Shown piece by piece: positions 37,966-45,877 of a stretch of 64,000 bases of DNA (position 1 is its first letter; every line of letters begins with the position of its first letter). Source of the DNA: Andeanibacterium sp036384795. GTDB taxonomy: Bacteria; Pseudomonadota; Alphaproteobacteria; Sphingomonadales; Sphingomonadaceae. The position numbers and the translations under genes were made by a program. The stretch spans positions 30,466 to 94,465 of the forward strand of contig DASVLP010000070.1 of assembly GCA_036384795.1 (NCBI GenBank), read 5' to 3'. Under the pieces are notes generated by a model. It was not told where the DNA came from. It saw nothing but the letters and a program-made list of their open reading frames with translations, and did no database searches.

Positions 37966-38649
37966 ATGAGAGAGATCGTTTTCGATACCGAAACCACTGG
38001 CCTTGACCCCGTCTCGGGCGACAGGATCGTGGAGTTCGGCTGCATCGAGATGGTCAACCGGGTGCCCACCGGCCGCACGTTTCACGCCTATTTCAATCCC
38101 GATCGCACGATGCCCCCGGGGGCCGAGGCGGTCCACGGCCTCAGCGATGCGTTTCTTGCCGACAAGCCGCGGTTCCACGAGAGCGTGGAACAACTGCTGG
38201 AGTTCCTGGAGGATTCGCCGCTGGTCGCGCACAACGCCTCATTCGATTTCGGCTTCCTCAACGCCGAGCTTGCGATCTGCGGGCTCGGGCCGGTCAGCGA
38301 GGCGCGAATGGTCGATACGCTGGCGATCGCCAAGCGCCGCCATCCGGGAGCCAAACATTCGCTCGATGCGTTATGTACCCGTTATGGGATCGATCGCAGT
38401 CACCGCACCAAGCACGGTGCCCTCCTCGACGCCGAACTGCTTGCGCAAGTCTACGTCGAGCTCACCGGCGGCCGGCAGATCGGGCTCGAGCTCGCCGGCA
38501 GCGACCGCACCGAAATCGTCGAAATGGCGCGGGTTACCCGCCGGGAACGCGCGTTCCGCGTCGCCCGGCCGCACCGCGCCAGCGAAGCCGAGCTCGCGCG
38601 GCACGCCGAATTCCTCAAGACGATCCAATCCCCGCTTTGGCTCGGCTGA
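37966..38649 (+). CDS. dnaQ: DNA polymerase III epsilon subunit (3'-5' proofreading exonuclease)
   Basis: Proofreading subunit of the replicative polymerase core. The 227-residue product has all DEDDh exonuclease motifs: Exo I FDTETTGLDP, Exo II VAHNASFDFGFLNAEL and Exo III HGALLDAELLAQVY with the catalytic His. The C-terminal part, which would bind the alpha subunit, is ERAFRVARPHRASEAELARH. The ATG at 37966 gives MREIVFDTETTG as in relatives; the frame from 37930 adds 12 residues without support. It lies close to oriC as in Caulobacter. Confidence 0.96.
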   Translation: MREIVFDTETTGLDPVSGDRIVEFGCIEMVNRVPTGRTFHAYFNPDRTMPPGAEAVHGLSDAFLADKPRFHESVEQLLEFLEDSPLVAHNASFDFGFLNAELAICGLGPVSEARMVDTLAIAKRRHPGAKHSLDALCTRYGIDRSHRTKHGALLDAELLAQVYVELTGGRQIGLELAGSDRTEIVEMARVTRRERAFRVARPHRASEAELARHAEFLKTIQSPLWLG

Positions 38650-38692
38650 CGCGCTCGGCCCGGCGGCGGAACTCAGCAGGAGAACGCGATAG

Positions 38693-39256
38693 ATGGAAAC
38701 CCGCGTATCAGGCCATCAGGTCGAAACCGGCTCTGCTCTGCAGGAACACGCTTCCGAGCGGGTCGCTGCGATCGTGGAGAAATATTTCAGCCAGGCGCTC
38801 TCGTCGCAGGTAACTTTCGGCAAGGCACCGACCCATGCCTTCACTTGCGACATCGTGCTCCACGTGATGCAGGGGCTGATCCTGAAATCGCACGCCGAGG
38901 CCCACGATGCGCACCAGGCGCTCGACGGCGCGGCGGACAAGATCGACAAGCAATTGCGGCGCTACAAGCGGCGGCTCAAGGGCCGCCACGAGCAAACCGC
39001 CTATGCCGTCCGCGAAGAAGACGCCGCCTACACGGTGTTCGCCGCCGAGGAACCCGAAGCCGAAGTCGAAAGCGAAGCGCCGCTGGTGATCGCCGAGACC
39101 CGCGTCGACATTCCCGTCACCACCGTTTCCGATGCGGTGATGATGCTCGATTTGCGGCACACCAATGCGCTGTTCTTCAAAAATGCTGGAACCGGGAGGC
39201 ATAATATGGTCTACCGCCGCGACGATGGGTCGATCGGCTGGGTCGAACCGTCCTGA
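38693..39256 (+). CDS. hpf: Long-form ribosome hibernation promoting factor (RaiA/HPF)
   Basis: Binds the 30S subunit in stationary phase and dimerises ribosomes into 100S particles. The 187-residue product has the N-terminal S30Ae domain (VSGHQVETGSALQEHASERVAAI, with the basic helix LDGAADKIDKQLRRYKRRLKGRH) and the C-terminal dimerisation domain of long HPF (LMLDLRHTNALFFKN-like VMMLDLRHTNALFFKNAGT, then VYRRDDGSIGWVEP). An acidic linker joins them. ptsN follows after 140 bp, an order also common around rpoN-hpf-ptsN clusters; rpoN is absent here. Confidence 0.95.
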   Translation: METRVSGHQVETGSALQEHASERVAAIVEKYFSQALSSQVTFGKAPTHAFTCDIVLHVMQGLILKSHAEAHDAHQALDGAADKIDKQLRRYKRRLKGRHEQTAYAVREEDAAYTVFAAEEPEAEVESEAPLVIAETRVDIPVTTVSDAVMMLDLRHTNALFFKNAGTGRHNMVYRRDDGSIGWVEPS

Positions 39257-39396
39257 ACCTGACGCGGGGCGATCAGCAATGGTTGCCTGAATGTGCGGTA
39301 TGATGAATTTGGCGGGATTTTTCGCCTGTACCGCCGACGTCTCGCCGTCGCGCCAGCATCCCTGGACCGAATCAACCCTTTGCTAGTTGAAGAGTG

Positions 39397-39858
39397 ATGA
39401 CATCGCTGTTTTCCCTGCGCCCCGATGCGGTCGGAACCATCAAGGCCGAAACCAAGCACCAGATTCTCGAGCTTCTGGCGCAGCGCTTCGCCGAGACCTA
39501 CCAGCTCGACGCCGCCGAGGTGCTGGAGCGGCTCGAAGAGCGTGAGCGGCTTGGCAGCACCGGCTTCGGCCGGGGCGTGGCGATCCCCCATGCGCGGGTC
39601 ACCGGGATCAAGCGACCGGTCGCCGCGTTGCTGCGGCTGGCGGTGCCGGTCGAGTACGATGCGGCCGACGCGATGCCCGTCGACCTGGTGTTCGGCCTGC
39701 TGTCGCCGGAAAACGCCGGGGTCGCCCATCTCCATGCGCTGGCGGCGATATCGCGGCTGGTCCGCGACGAACGGATGCACGAAGCGTTCAACAGCGCGAA
39801 GGACGCGGATGCGCTCTATGCGCTGTTGACCAATGCCACGGACCGCGACGCTGCCTGA
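39397..39858 (+). CDS. ptsN: PTS IIA-like nitrogen regulatory protein PtsN
   Basis: EIIA-Ntr phosphocarrier that regulates potassium, nitrogen and stress functions through its phosphorylation state. The 153-residue product has the EIIA fold with the phosphorylated His in GVAIPHARV, the LGSTGFGRG loop, PVDLVFGLLSPENAGVAHLHALA and the C-terminal helix LVRDERMHEAF. The start is either ATG 39397 or the GTG just before it (39394); GAAGAG precedes both. Its last 26 bases overlap the following thioesterase gene in another frame. Confidence 0.94.
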   Translation: MTSLFSLRPDAVGTIKAETKHQILELLAQRFAETYQLDAAEVLERLEERERLGSTGFGRGVAIPHARVTGIKRPVAALLRLAVPVEYDAADAMPVDLVFGLLSPENAGVAHLHALAAISRLVRDERMHEAFNSAKDADALYALLTNATDRDAA

Positions 39859-40330
39859 TTCGCGCGCGGAGGCCGCGGCTGACCCGGACGATGCCGCCTC
39901 CTTGCATTATCGCGCGCTCGAACGGCTCTATGCCGCGGCGCCGATCAATGCGCTGTTCCCCTCGCGCCTGGCGATCACCGGCAGCGGCACCGCGCGGATC
40001 GAGTTCGAGGTCGGCGAGCCGGTTCATCACGCGGCCGGCGCGGCACACGGCACGATCTATTTCAAGATGCTCGACGATGCGGCGTTCTATGCCGCAAACA
40101 GCCTGGTTACCGATCGTTTCCTGCTGACCACCGGATTCAACCTCAACTTCACCGCGCCGATTCGCGCCGGGCAGGTGGTTGCGACCGGGCGCTGGCTCAG
40201 CGGCAAGCGCCGGGTGTTCGTCGCCGAGGCGCAACTGGCGGACGCCGCGGGCGAGATCATCGGCCGCGGGACCGGCACGTTCATGCGCTCGCACATCCCG
40301 CTCGCGGGGCTGCCCGGCTATGCCGGCTGA
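39833..40330 (+). CDS. PaaI family thioesterase (hotdog fold)
   Basis: Predicted acyl-CoA thioesterase; substrate unknown. The 165-residue product is a single hotdog domain with HHAAGAAHGTIYFKMLDDAAFYAANS (the HGG-type central helix with catalytic Asp/Glu region), TTGFNLNFTAPIRAG and GRGTGTFMRS. The ATG at 39833 lies inside ptsN, giving a 26-base overlap in a different frame; the only alternative would be an internal start that deletes the N-terminal helix. Co-transcription with ptsN and the DUF1491 gene is likely. Confidence 0.87.
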   Translation: MPRTATLPDSRAEAAADPDDAASLHYRALERLYAAAPINALFPSRLAITGSGTARIEFEVGEPVHHAAGAAHGTIYFKMLDDAAFYAANSLVTDRFLLTTGFNLNFTAPIRAGQVVATGRWLSGKRRVFVAEAQLADAAGEIIGRGTGTFMRSHIPLAGLPGYAG

Positions 40331-40333
40331 GCG

Positions 40334-40675
40334 ATGGAGGAGCGGCTTCCCGCCCATCTCGAGGTCGCGGGGCTGATCCGCGCGGTAGAAGCCGCGGGCG
40401 GGTTCGCGACGGTTATCGAAAAAGGTGAACGTGACGCAGGGACGATCCTCGTGATCTGTTGCCAAAACGGCACAAACGCGCGGCTTTACGAGCGCATGCC
40501 GCAGCTCGACGGGAGCCGCAAATGGAGCCTTGTTCGCACCCAAGACCTTGAAAAGGCGCGAGAATTCATCGAATATTACGAGCGCCGCAAACGCCAGGAC
40601 AGCGATCTCTGGGTCATCGAACTGGACGTCGCCGATGGTGAACGGTTCATCGGATTGGGCGCGACCAACGGTTGA
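40334..40675 (+). CDS. DUF1491 family protein
   Basis: Small cytosolic alphaproteobacterial protein of unknown function. The 113-residue product fits DUF1491: RLPAHLEVAGLIRAVEAAGGFATVIEKGERDAGTILVICC at the start and a C-terminal DLWVIELDVADGERFI. It starts 3 bases after the thioesterase stop. The following 196-bp gap to the cell wall hydrolase holds nothing I can name. Confidence 0.85.
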   Translation: MEERLPAHLEVAGLIRAVEAAGGFATVIEKGERDAGTILVICCQNGTNARLYERMPQLDGSRKWSLVRTQDLEKAREFIEYYERRKRQDSDLWVIELDVADGERFIGLGATNG

Positions 40676-40871
40676 CATCCCCTGAGGCGGATTTAGTTCG
40701 CCGCCCACTTCCAATGCGAGGGCGGGCAGTCCGGCAAACCGGCCGGCTGGCAAGCGCGCAGACGGGGAGCGGCCGGCAGGCCTGTTTGTCTTTTGACCGA
40801 GGTCGACGTCAGTCTGCCGTTCCGGTCATGGCCTGCGTTCGGGTTCGCTCACCGCCCAGAAGACCTAGTTG

Positions 40872-41519
40872 ATGAGTCGCAAGACCCGGCAAGCCGGCGC
40901 AGTCGCGCTGGCGGCTATGCTGCTGTTTACGATTGCCGGAGCCAATGGTTCCGGCGCGCGCGCCGAGGAGTTCTCGACGGGCGCCAGGGCTGATCCGACC
41001 ACATCCGAAGCTCTCGCCGGCGGCGTGCAGTTCGTGTCGCACGCGGTGGTCCAGCCCCTGCCTGGAGAGCTGCGGAACGACGGCACCGCGATATCGGCCG
41101 ACAGCGCCGACACGCTCGCGGACCTGGTCGACGACATGCCGACCGATGGCGAAATGTCGAAAGACATGAGCTGCCTTGCCGATGCGATCTATTTCGAGGC
41201 GCGCGGCGAGCCGCTCAAGGGCCAGCTCGCGGTCGGCGGCGTGATCATCAATCGCGCCGAGAGCGGACGCTTCCCCTCGAGCTATTGCGGCGTCGTGTAC
41301 CAGCCGGGGCAATTCTCGTTCGTCCACGACGGGCATATCCCCGAGATCGACGATTCCTCGCCCGCCTGGCGCAGGGCCAAGGCGATCGCCAGGATCGCGC
41401 ACGAGCGCTTGTGGGACAATCCGGTCAAAGGCGCGCTGTTCTTCCACGCCGCCTCGGTCAGCCCGGGCTGGGGCCGAACCCGCGTGGCGCAAGTCAGCCA
41501 TCACGTGTTCTACCGCTGA
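40872..41519 (+). CDS. Cell wall hydrolase (SleB/Hydrolase_2 domain), secreted
   Basis: Predicted periplasmic peptidoglycan hydrolase related to spore cortex-lytic SleB. The 215-residue product has a signal peptide (AVALAAMLLFTIAGANGSGARA) and an acidic, probably disordered stretch. The Hydrolase_2 domain begins CLADAIYFEARGEPLKGQLAVGGVIINRA with the conserved catalytic Glu of YFEARGE, then YCGVVYQPGQFSFV and ALFFHAASVSPGW. The ATG at 40872 follows an in-frame TTG; the ATG is the more usual choice. Confidence 0.9.
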   Translation: MSRKTRQAGAVALAAMLLFTIAGANGSGARAEEFSTGARADPTTSEALAGGVQFVSHAVVQPLPGELRNDGTAISADSADTLADLVDDMPTDGEMSKDMSCLADAIYFEARGEPLKGQLAVGGVIINRAESGRFPSSYCGVVYQPGQFSFVHDGHIPEIDDSSPAWRRAKAIARIAHERLWDNPVKGALFFHAASVSPGWGRTRVAQVSHHVFYR

Positions 41520-41541
41520 GCGGCGGCGGCCCGCGCGGCGC

Positions 41542-42315
41542 TCAGTCGCGCAGCTCGACCCACACGGGGGCGTGGTCGCTGGCCTTTTCCCGGCCGCGGT
41601 AGTCCTTGTCGACGCCGGCCGCGATCAGGCGATCGGCGGCCTGGGGCGAGAGCAGCAGGTGATCGATGCGGAAGCCGTGGCCGCGCTGCCACGCGCCGGC
41701 CTGATAGTCCCAGAAAGTCCACACTCCGCCGCGCGGGTTGAGCGTGTCGAGCGCGTCGGTCCAGCCGTCGTTGAGAATGCGGAAATAGGCATCGCGCGAT
41801 TCGGGCTGCATCAGCGCGTCGTGCTGCATCGCCCTCACCGACCACACGTCCTTGTCCTCGGGAATGACGTTGAAGTCGCCCAGCGCGACGGCGGGGATCT
41901 CCAGCGCCTTCAACCGCGCGAGCCGATCGCGCAGCCGCTTCATCCAGGCGAGCTTGTAGTCGAACTTGGGCCCCGGCTGCGGGTTGCCGTTCGGCAGGTA
42001 GAGGTTGCACACCCGCACGCCGCCGACGTCCGCTTCGAGATAGCGCGAATGATCGTCCTGCGGGTCGCCGGGCAGGCCGCGCTGGCGCTCGACCGGCTGG
42101 ACGCCGTCGGCGAGGATGGCGACGCCGTTGAAGCCCTTCTGGCCGTGCCAGACCGCCTTGTAGCCGAGCTTCTCGAACTCCTCGGCCGGGAACGTCTCGT
42201 CGGACGACTTGATCTCCTGCAGGCACGCAACCGCCGGGCGCCGTTCCTCGAGCCACTCGAGCAACCGCGGCAGCCGCGCCTTCACCCCGTTGATGTTGAA
42301 GCTCGCGATCCGCAC
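41542..42315 (-). CDS. xthA: Exodeoxyribonuclease III / AP endonuclease
   Basis: Base-excision repair: cleaves at abasic sites and removes 3' blocks. The 257-residue product has the EEP family motifs in order: RIASFNINGVKARLPRL, CLQEIKSSDETFP with the metal-binding Glu, LYLPNGNPQPGPKFDYKLAWM, ALGDFNVIPEDKDVW (catalytic Asp and Asn), TFWDYQAGAWQRGHGFRIDHLLLS and SDHAPVWVEL with the final catalytic His. It lies 7 bases downstream of erpA on the same strand; the two may be co-transcribed, although the roles are unrelated. Confidence 0.95.
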   Translation of the reverse strand: MRIASFNINGVKARLPRLLEWLEERRPAVACLQEIKSSDETFPAEEFEKLGYKAVWHGQKGFNGVAILADGVQPVERQRGLPGDPQDDHSRYLEADVGGVRVCNLYLPNGNPQPGPKFDYKLAWMKRLRDRLARLKALEIPAVALGDFNVIPEDKDVWSVRAMQHDALMQPESRDAYFRILNDGWTDALDTLNPRGGVWTFWDYQAGAWQRGHGFRIDHLLLSPQAADRLIAAGVDKDYRGREKASDHAPVWVELRD

Positions 42316-42322
42316 GCGCGGG

Positions 42323-42652
42323 TCAGATCCCGAAGCTCGAACCGCAGCCGCAGCCCGATGCCGCGTTCGGATTTTCGACCTTGAACGCCGCCCCGCCGAG
42401 CGATTCGACGAAATCGACGGTGCTGCCGCCGACCAGGCCGAGGCTCACCGGATCGACCAGCAGCTTGACCCCGTCGGTTTCCGAGACGTTGTCGTCGAGT
42501 TCGGGCGTATCGGCGAGATCGAAGCGATACTGGAACCCAGAGCAGCCGCCGCCTTCGACCGAAAGCCGCAGGATCGCGGGCTTCTTCTGCCGTTCGGCGA
42601 TCCATGCGATCCGCTTCGCGGCCGCAGGCGTGAGAGTGAGCGTGGCGGTCAT
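42323..42652 (-). CDS. erpA: Iron-sulfur cluster insertion protein (ErpA/IscA family)
   Basis: A-type carrier that delivers Fe-S clusters to apo-enzymes. The 109-residue product has the fold start LTLTPAAAKRIAWI and the three conserved cysteines: one in VEGGGCSGFQY and the pair in the C-terminal SGCGCGSSF. The VDFVESLGGAAFKVENPNA block is typical of ErpA-like proteins. ErpA versus SufA/IscA cannot be separated from sequence alone; isolated location away from an isc/suf operon favours ErpA. Confidence 0.92.
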   Translation of the reverse strand: MTATLTLTPAAAKRIAWIAERQKKPAILRLSVEGGGCSGFQYRFDLADTPELDDNVSETDGVKLLVDPVSLGLVGGSTVDFVESLGGAAFKVENPNAASGCGCGSSFGI

Positions 42653-42697
42653 CGTGCCGATGTAGGCGGGCCGGCCCCGCTGCTCAAGACGGCGGGC

Positions 42698-43126
42698 TCA
42701 CGCCGTCTGGATATATTCGCGCATCTGCTCGGCTTCGGCCTCGATCATGTCGATCCGGTATTTGACGAGGTCGCCGATCGAGACGAACCCGACCAGCTCG
42801 CCCTCGTGCTCGACCGGCAAGTGGCGGATGCGCCGCCGGGTCATCAGCGACAGCGCCTCGAACACGCCGGTTTCGGGACCGACCGTTATCGCCGGCGCGG
42901 TCATCACTTCGCCCACCCGCCGGTCAAGGCCGCTCGCACCGTCGCGCGCCACGCAATAGAGCAGGTCGCGTTCGGAAAAGATTCCGGCGAGGCTGCCTTC
43001 CTGGAGCACCGGCATCGCGCCGATCCGCCGATCGGCGAGGACGCGCGCCGCTTCCTCGACGGTCTCGCTCGCCTGGCAGGTGAATATCTCGCGCTCGCGG
43101 GCCCCGATCACCTTGGCAATCGTCAT
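42698..43126 (-). CDS. CBS domain pair protein
   Basis: Regulatory protein that probably senses adenine nucleotides; its target is unknown. The 142-residue product is two CBS domains: EREIFTCQASETVEEAARVLADRRIGAMPV and SLAGIFSERDLLYCVAR, then MTAPAITVGPETGVFEALSLMTRRRIRHLPV and LVGFVSIGDLVKYRI. The ATG at 43126 has a GGGAG ribosome binding site. It is divergent from the small membrane protein gene at 43230. Confidence 0.92.
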   Translation of the reverse strand: MTIAKVIGAREREIFTCQASETVEEAARVLADRRIGAMPVLQEGSLAGIFSERDLLYCVARDGASGLDRRVGEVMTAPAITVGPETGVFEALSLMTRRRIRHLPVEHEGELVGFVSIGDLVKYRIDMIEAEAEQMREYIQTA

Positions 43127-43229
43127 GGCATTCTCCCAACTGCTGTCGTTGGCCGAATTATGCCACAGTGCGGCGCTCCGGGCCAAATCGGGTTTGCCAA
43201 GCGCCGGGGCGAGGCGCATCAGGCGCGCG

Positions 43230-43526
43230 ATGGTCCCCCGTTCTCCGCTCGACGATCCGCAGAACGCCGCCCACGCCTGGAGGCGGTTCCGCCGCCTGAT
43301 GGGCTGGTCGGCGGTCGCGGCGGTGGTGGTGGCGACGCTCGTGCTGGTCGGAATCTACTTCTGGCTCGGGCGGGTCTCGATCCACATCTACATCGCCACC
43401 GCGCTCGGCATAATATTCCTGGTTCTGCTGACGGCGGCGCTGATGGGGCTGATGTTCCTGTCGAGCGGAACCGGGCACGACCAGGCGATCGTCAATCCGC
43501 TGGAGGACGAAGACGTCCTGAAGTGA
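43230..43526 (+). CDS. Small two-helix membrane protein, unknown function
   Basis: No family recognised. The 98-residue product has a cytosolic-looking N-terminus (DDPQNAAHAWRRFRRLMG), two transmembrane helices (WSAVAAVVVATLVLVGIYFWL and IYIATALGIIFLVLLTAALMG, the second ending in LMFLSSGTG) and an acidic tail (NPLEDEDVLK). The ATG at 43230 is the best start; the frame from 43080 reads antisense through the CBS gene. It faces the ferredoxin-domain gene with 10 bases between stops. Confidence 0.75.
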   Translation: MVPRSPLDDPQNAAHAWRRFRRLMGWSAVAAVVVATLVLVGIYFWLGRVSIHIYIATALGIIFLVLLTAALMGLMFLSSGTGHDQAIVNPLEDEDVLK

Positions 43527-43536
43527 AGCCGGCCGG

Positions 43537-43908
43537 TCAATCGGCCGGGTAGAGGCGAAATTCCTCGACCGGCTGGCCGCCGATCAGGTGTTCCTGAATG
43601 ATCCGCTCGAGCACCGGCGCGGTGCAGGAATGATACCAGACCTGGTCCGGCCACACGACCGCAACCGGGCCCGCTTCGCAGATCTGCAGGCAATCGGCCT
43701 TGGTGCGCTGCACCCCGTCCCTTCCGGCAAGGCGCAATTCCGCCAGCCGGCGCTTGAGATAAGTCCACGCCGCCTCGCGTTCGTCGCGCGCGCAGCACTT
43801 GCCCTTTTCCGACATGCAGCACAGGAAAATGTGCCGCTCGACCGTCGTTCCGCCGATCAGCCGGAGCGCCTGACGCGCGCGAGCGAGGGATTCGGCGTCG
43901 GCGGTCAT
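43537..43908 (-). CDS. Thioredoxin-like [2Fe-2S] ferredoxin domain protein
   Basis: Small protein with the thioredoxin-like 2Fe-2S ferredoxin fold found in NuoE and clostridial-type ferredoxins; role unknown, probably electron transfer. The 123-residue product has HIFLCCMSEKGKCCARDE and CLQICEAGPVAVVWP, giving the four cluster cysteines with C-x(8-9)-C and C-x3-C spacing, plus extra neighbouring cysteines. HSCTAPVLERIIQEHLIGG is the typical C-terminal helix. It starts 25 bases upstream of the stop of nothing obvious and precedes no partner gene; PopZ-like follows on the minus strand upstream. Confidence 0.85.
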   Translation of the reverse strand: MTADAESLARARQALRLIGGTTVERHIFLCCMSEKGKCCARDEREAAWTYLKRRLAELRLAGRDGVQRTKADCLQICEAGPVAVVWPDQVWYHSCTAPVLERIIQEHLIGGQPVEEFRLYPAD

Positions 43909-43933
43909 CGCCCGGGCGGCTTCCTTCGGCGGC

Positions 43934-44383
43934 TCAGCCCTTCTTGCCGGCGATCCGCGCGATTTCGGCCGCGACCATCCGTTCGACCATCGCCGGGAGG
44001 TTCTTTTCGAGCCACTGCGCGAGCATCGGCCGCAGCATATCGCGCACCAGGCCCTCGAGCGAGGTTTCGCCCGAGCGCACGATCTGCGGCTGCGCGCCGG
44101 GTTCGGCCAGCACCGCCAGCGCCGCCAGCGATTCGCGCATCGCCTCGCTCGCGACCCGATCGATCAGCGGCGCCGTTTCGTCTTCCCCGCTCGCCTCGGC
44201 CTCGTCGACCAGTTCCGCATCGGCGTCGAGCTCGAGCACTTCGTCGCGCTCGGCGGATGGCGGGCCGCTGTCCCGTTCGCGCCGGCGGCGCTCTTCTTCG
44301 GCGCTTTCGCGGTTGTCGCGCGCGATCACTTTCTTGATCGACTGGAGGATTTCCTCCACCGAAGGTTCGCCGTCTTGCCGCAT
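43934..44383 (-). CDS. popZ: PopZ-family polar organising protein (DUF2497)
   Basis: In Caulobacter PopZ forms a polar matrix that anchors the ParB-parS origin complex. The 149-residue product has the conserved N-terminal helix EPSVEEILQSIKKVIARD, a disordered acidic, Glu/Asp/Ser-rich middle (about residues 35-90) and the C-terminal oligomerisation helices LEGLVRDMLRPMLAQWLEKNLPAMVERMVAAEI. The ATG at 44383 gives the family N-terminus; the frame to 44458 overlaps tolC. It lies 4 bases downstream of tolC on the same strand, and about 14.6 kb from the nearest parS. Function in this organism is inferred from the family. Confidence 0.88.
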   Translation of the reverse strand: MRQDGEPSVEEILQSIKKVIARDNRESAEEERRRRERDSGPPSAERDEVLELDADAELVDEAEASGEDETAPLIDRVASEAMRESLAALAVLAEPGAQPQIVRSGETSLEGLVRDMLRPMLAQWLEKNLPAMVERMVAAEIARIAGKKG

Positions 44384-44387
44384 GACG

Positions 44388-45875
44388 TCATTGCCCCGTA
44401 GATTGCCCCGTCGCGTTCTGCTGCGGCGGAATGTCGCCGGTCTGCGCGGGGGTGTCAACGGTGCGCGTGGCCTGGGTGACGGGATCGGGGTCGCTCGCCC
44501 AATCCCAGATCTTGTTCTTCACCCGCCGGTAATTGACATCGGGATCGTAGAGCAGGGTCTGGTCGCCCAGCCCCAGATCGCGCGCTTCGGCGTGGCCCAT
44601 CGCGGCCAACAGCGAGAAGCCCGCGACATAGGCATTGCGCCGCGCGGTCACCAGCTGGACTTGCGCGCTCAGCAGTTCCTGCTGGGCGTTGAGGATGTCG
44701 AGGATCGTGCGGTTGCCGACCGTGTTTTCGGCCCGCACGCCTTCGAGGCTGAGCTCGGCGGCGGACACCGCGGTTTGCGTCGAGGCAACGATGGCATTGG
44801 CCGCCTCCAGGCTCGACCACGCGGCGCGGACTTGCGAAATGATCCCGCGCTCGGTGCCGACTTCCTGCTCCAGCGCGGCCGATTCGCGGTCTTGCGCCTG
44901 ACGCTCCTGCGCCGCCGGCCGTCCGCCCTGGAACAGAGGGATCGTCGCGCGCACGCCGGCCTGGGCGGTGGTCGCGCCCTGCCCGTCGATCCCGGTCCCC
45001 GGAACGAAGGTGAGGGAGCCGAGATAGTTCGTGTAGCCCCCGCTCGCGAACAGCGAGATCTGCGGCAGCCGCCCGGCGCCCGCCGCTTCGACATCGTAGC
45101 CGGCGGCCTTGGACCGCTCGCGCGCGCCGATCAGGTCGGGGTTGTTTTCCAGCGCCACCGCCACCGCATCTTCGACGTCGGCCGGCAACCCCGGGAGCGG
45201 CGGAGGCGCCTGCAAGTCTTGCGGGGCCTTCCCCACCTGCTCGATGTAGCGCTCGCGAGCAGCGGCGAGGTTGGCTTGCGCGGTGCGCAAATCGCCGCGC
45301 GCCAGCGCCAGCCGCGATTCGGACTGCGCGACGTCGGTGCGGGTGAGGTCACCGATCTGGAAACGATCCTGGGTCGCCTGGAGATTCACCTGCAGCATGT
45401 CGACGTTCTGCAGCGACAGCCCGACGACCGCCTCGTCGAGGATCACGTCCATGTAGGCGGCGACCACCTGGGTGAACACCGAGCTTTCGGTCCCGCGCAA
45501 ATCGGCCTGGCCTGCCTTCACCCGGGTTTCGGCGGCATTCACGCTGTTGCGCACCGACCCACCCGAATAGAGCGGCACGCTGAGGTCCAGCGTCGCCCCT
45601 AGCGAGCGTGGCGGCGACGCGAAACCGGCGTCGCCGGATTGCTTGAGGAATTCGGTGTAGGACGGCGAAATGCTGGCCGTCGGCAGGCCGCTCGACCTGT
45701 TGAGCGGCACGTCCTCGTCGGTCGCGCGCTGGTTCGCGCGGGCGGCGAGCAAGGTCGGATTGGTCCGGTAGGCGTCGGTCAGCGCCTGCTGCAGCGTGTC
45801 CGCGCGCGCCGGCCCCGCGGCCACCGCCGCGGCGCCGCCGGCGAGCAGCGCCAGCCGGAAGCCGACTTTCGCCAC
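44388..45875 (-). CDS. tolC: TolC family outer membrane efflux/secretion channel
   Basis: Outer-membrane trimeric channel for type I secretion or drug efflux. The 495-residue product has a signal peptide (LLAGGAAAVAAGPARA) and the TolC duplication: DTLQQALTDAYRTNPTLLAARANQRATDE, LYSGGSVRNSVNAAE, then the second repeat VEDAVAVALENNPDL, IPLFQGGRPAAQERQAQD and NTVGNRTILDILNAQQELLSAQVQLVTARRNAYVA. The tail is Pro/Gln/Thr-rich. Partner transporter genes are not in the window. The PCMT-like gene lies directly upstream, a pairing often seen in alphaproteobacteria. Confidence 0.94.
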   Translation of the reverse strand: MAKVGFRLALLAGGAAAVAAGPARADTLQQALTDAYRTNPTLLAARANQRATDEDVPLNRSSGLPTASISPSYTEFLKQSGDAGFASPPRSLGATLDLSVPLYSGGSVRNSVNAAETRVKAGQADLRGTESSVFTQVVAAYMDVILDEAVVGLSLQNVDMLQVNLQATQDRFQIGDLTRTDVAQSESRLALARGDLRTAQANLAAARERYIEQVGKAPQDLQAPPPLPGLPADVEDAVAVALENNPDLIGARERSKAAGYDVEAAGAGRLPQISLFASGGYTNYLGSLTFVPGTGIDGQGATTAQAGVRATIPLFQGGRPAAQERQAQDRESAALEQEVGTERGIISQVRAAWSSLEAANAIVASTQTAVSAAELSLEGVRAENTVGNRTILDILNAQQELLSAQVQLVTARRNAYVAGFSLLAAMGHAEARDLGLGDQTLLYDPDVNYRRVKNKIWDWASDPDPVTQATRTVDTPAQTGDIPPQQNATGQSTGQ

Positions 45876-45877
45876 GG

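Noticed and set aside
39310..39330. Possible sigma-54 promoter before ptsN
   Set aside because: The stretch TTTGGCGGGATTTTTCGCC has GG and GC elements but the spacing is two bases too long for a -24/-12 promoter.
40676..40871. 196-bp gap before the cell wall hydrolase as a small gene
   Set aside because: The short frames there lack a ribosome binding site and protein-like composition.
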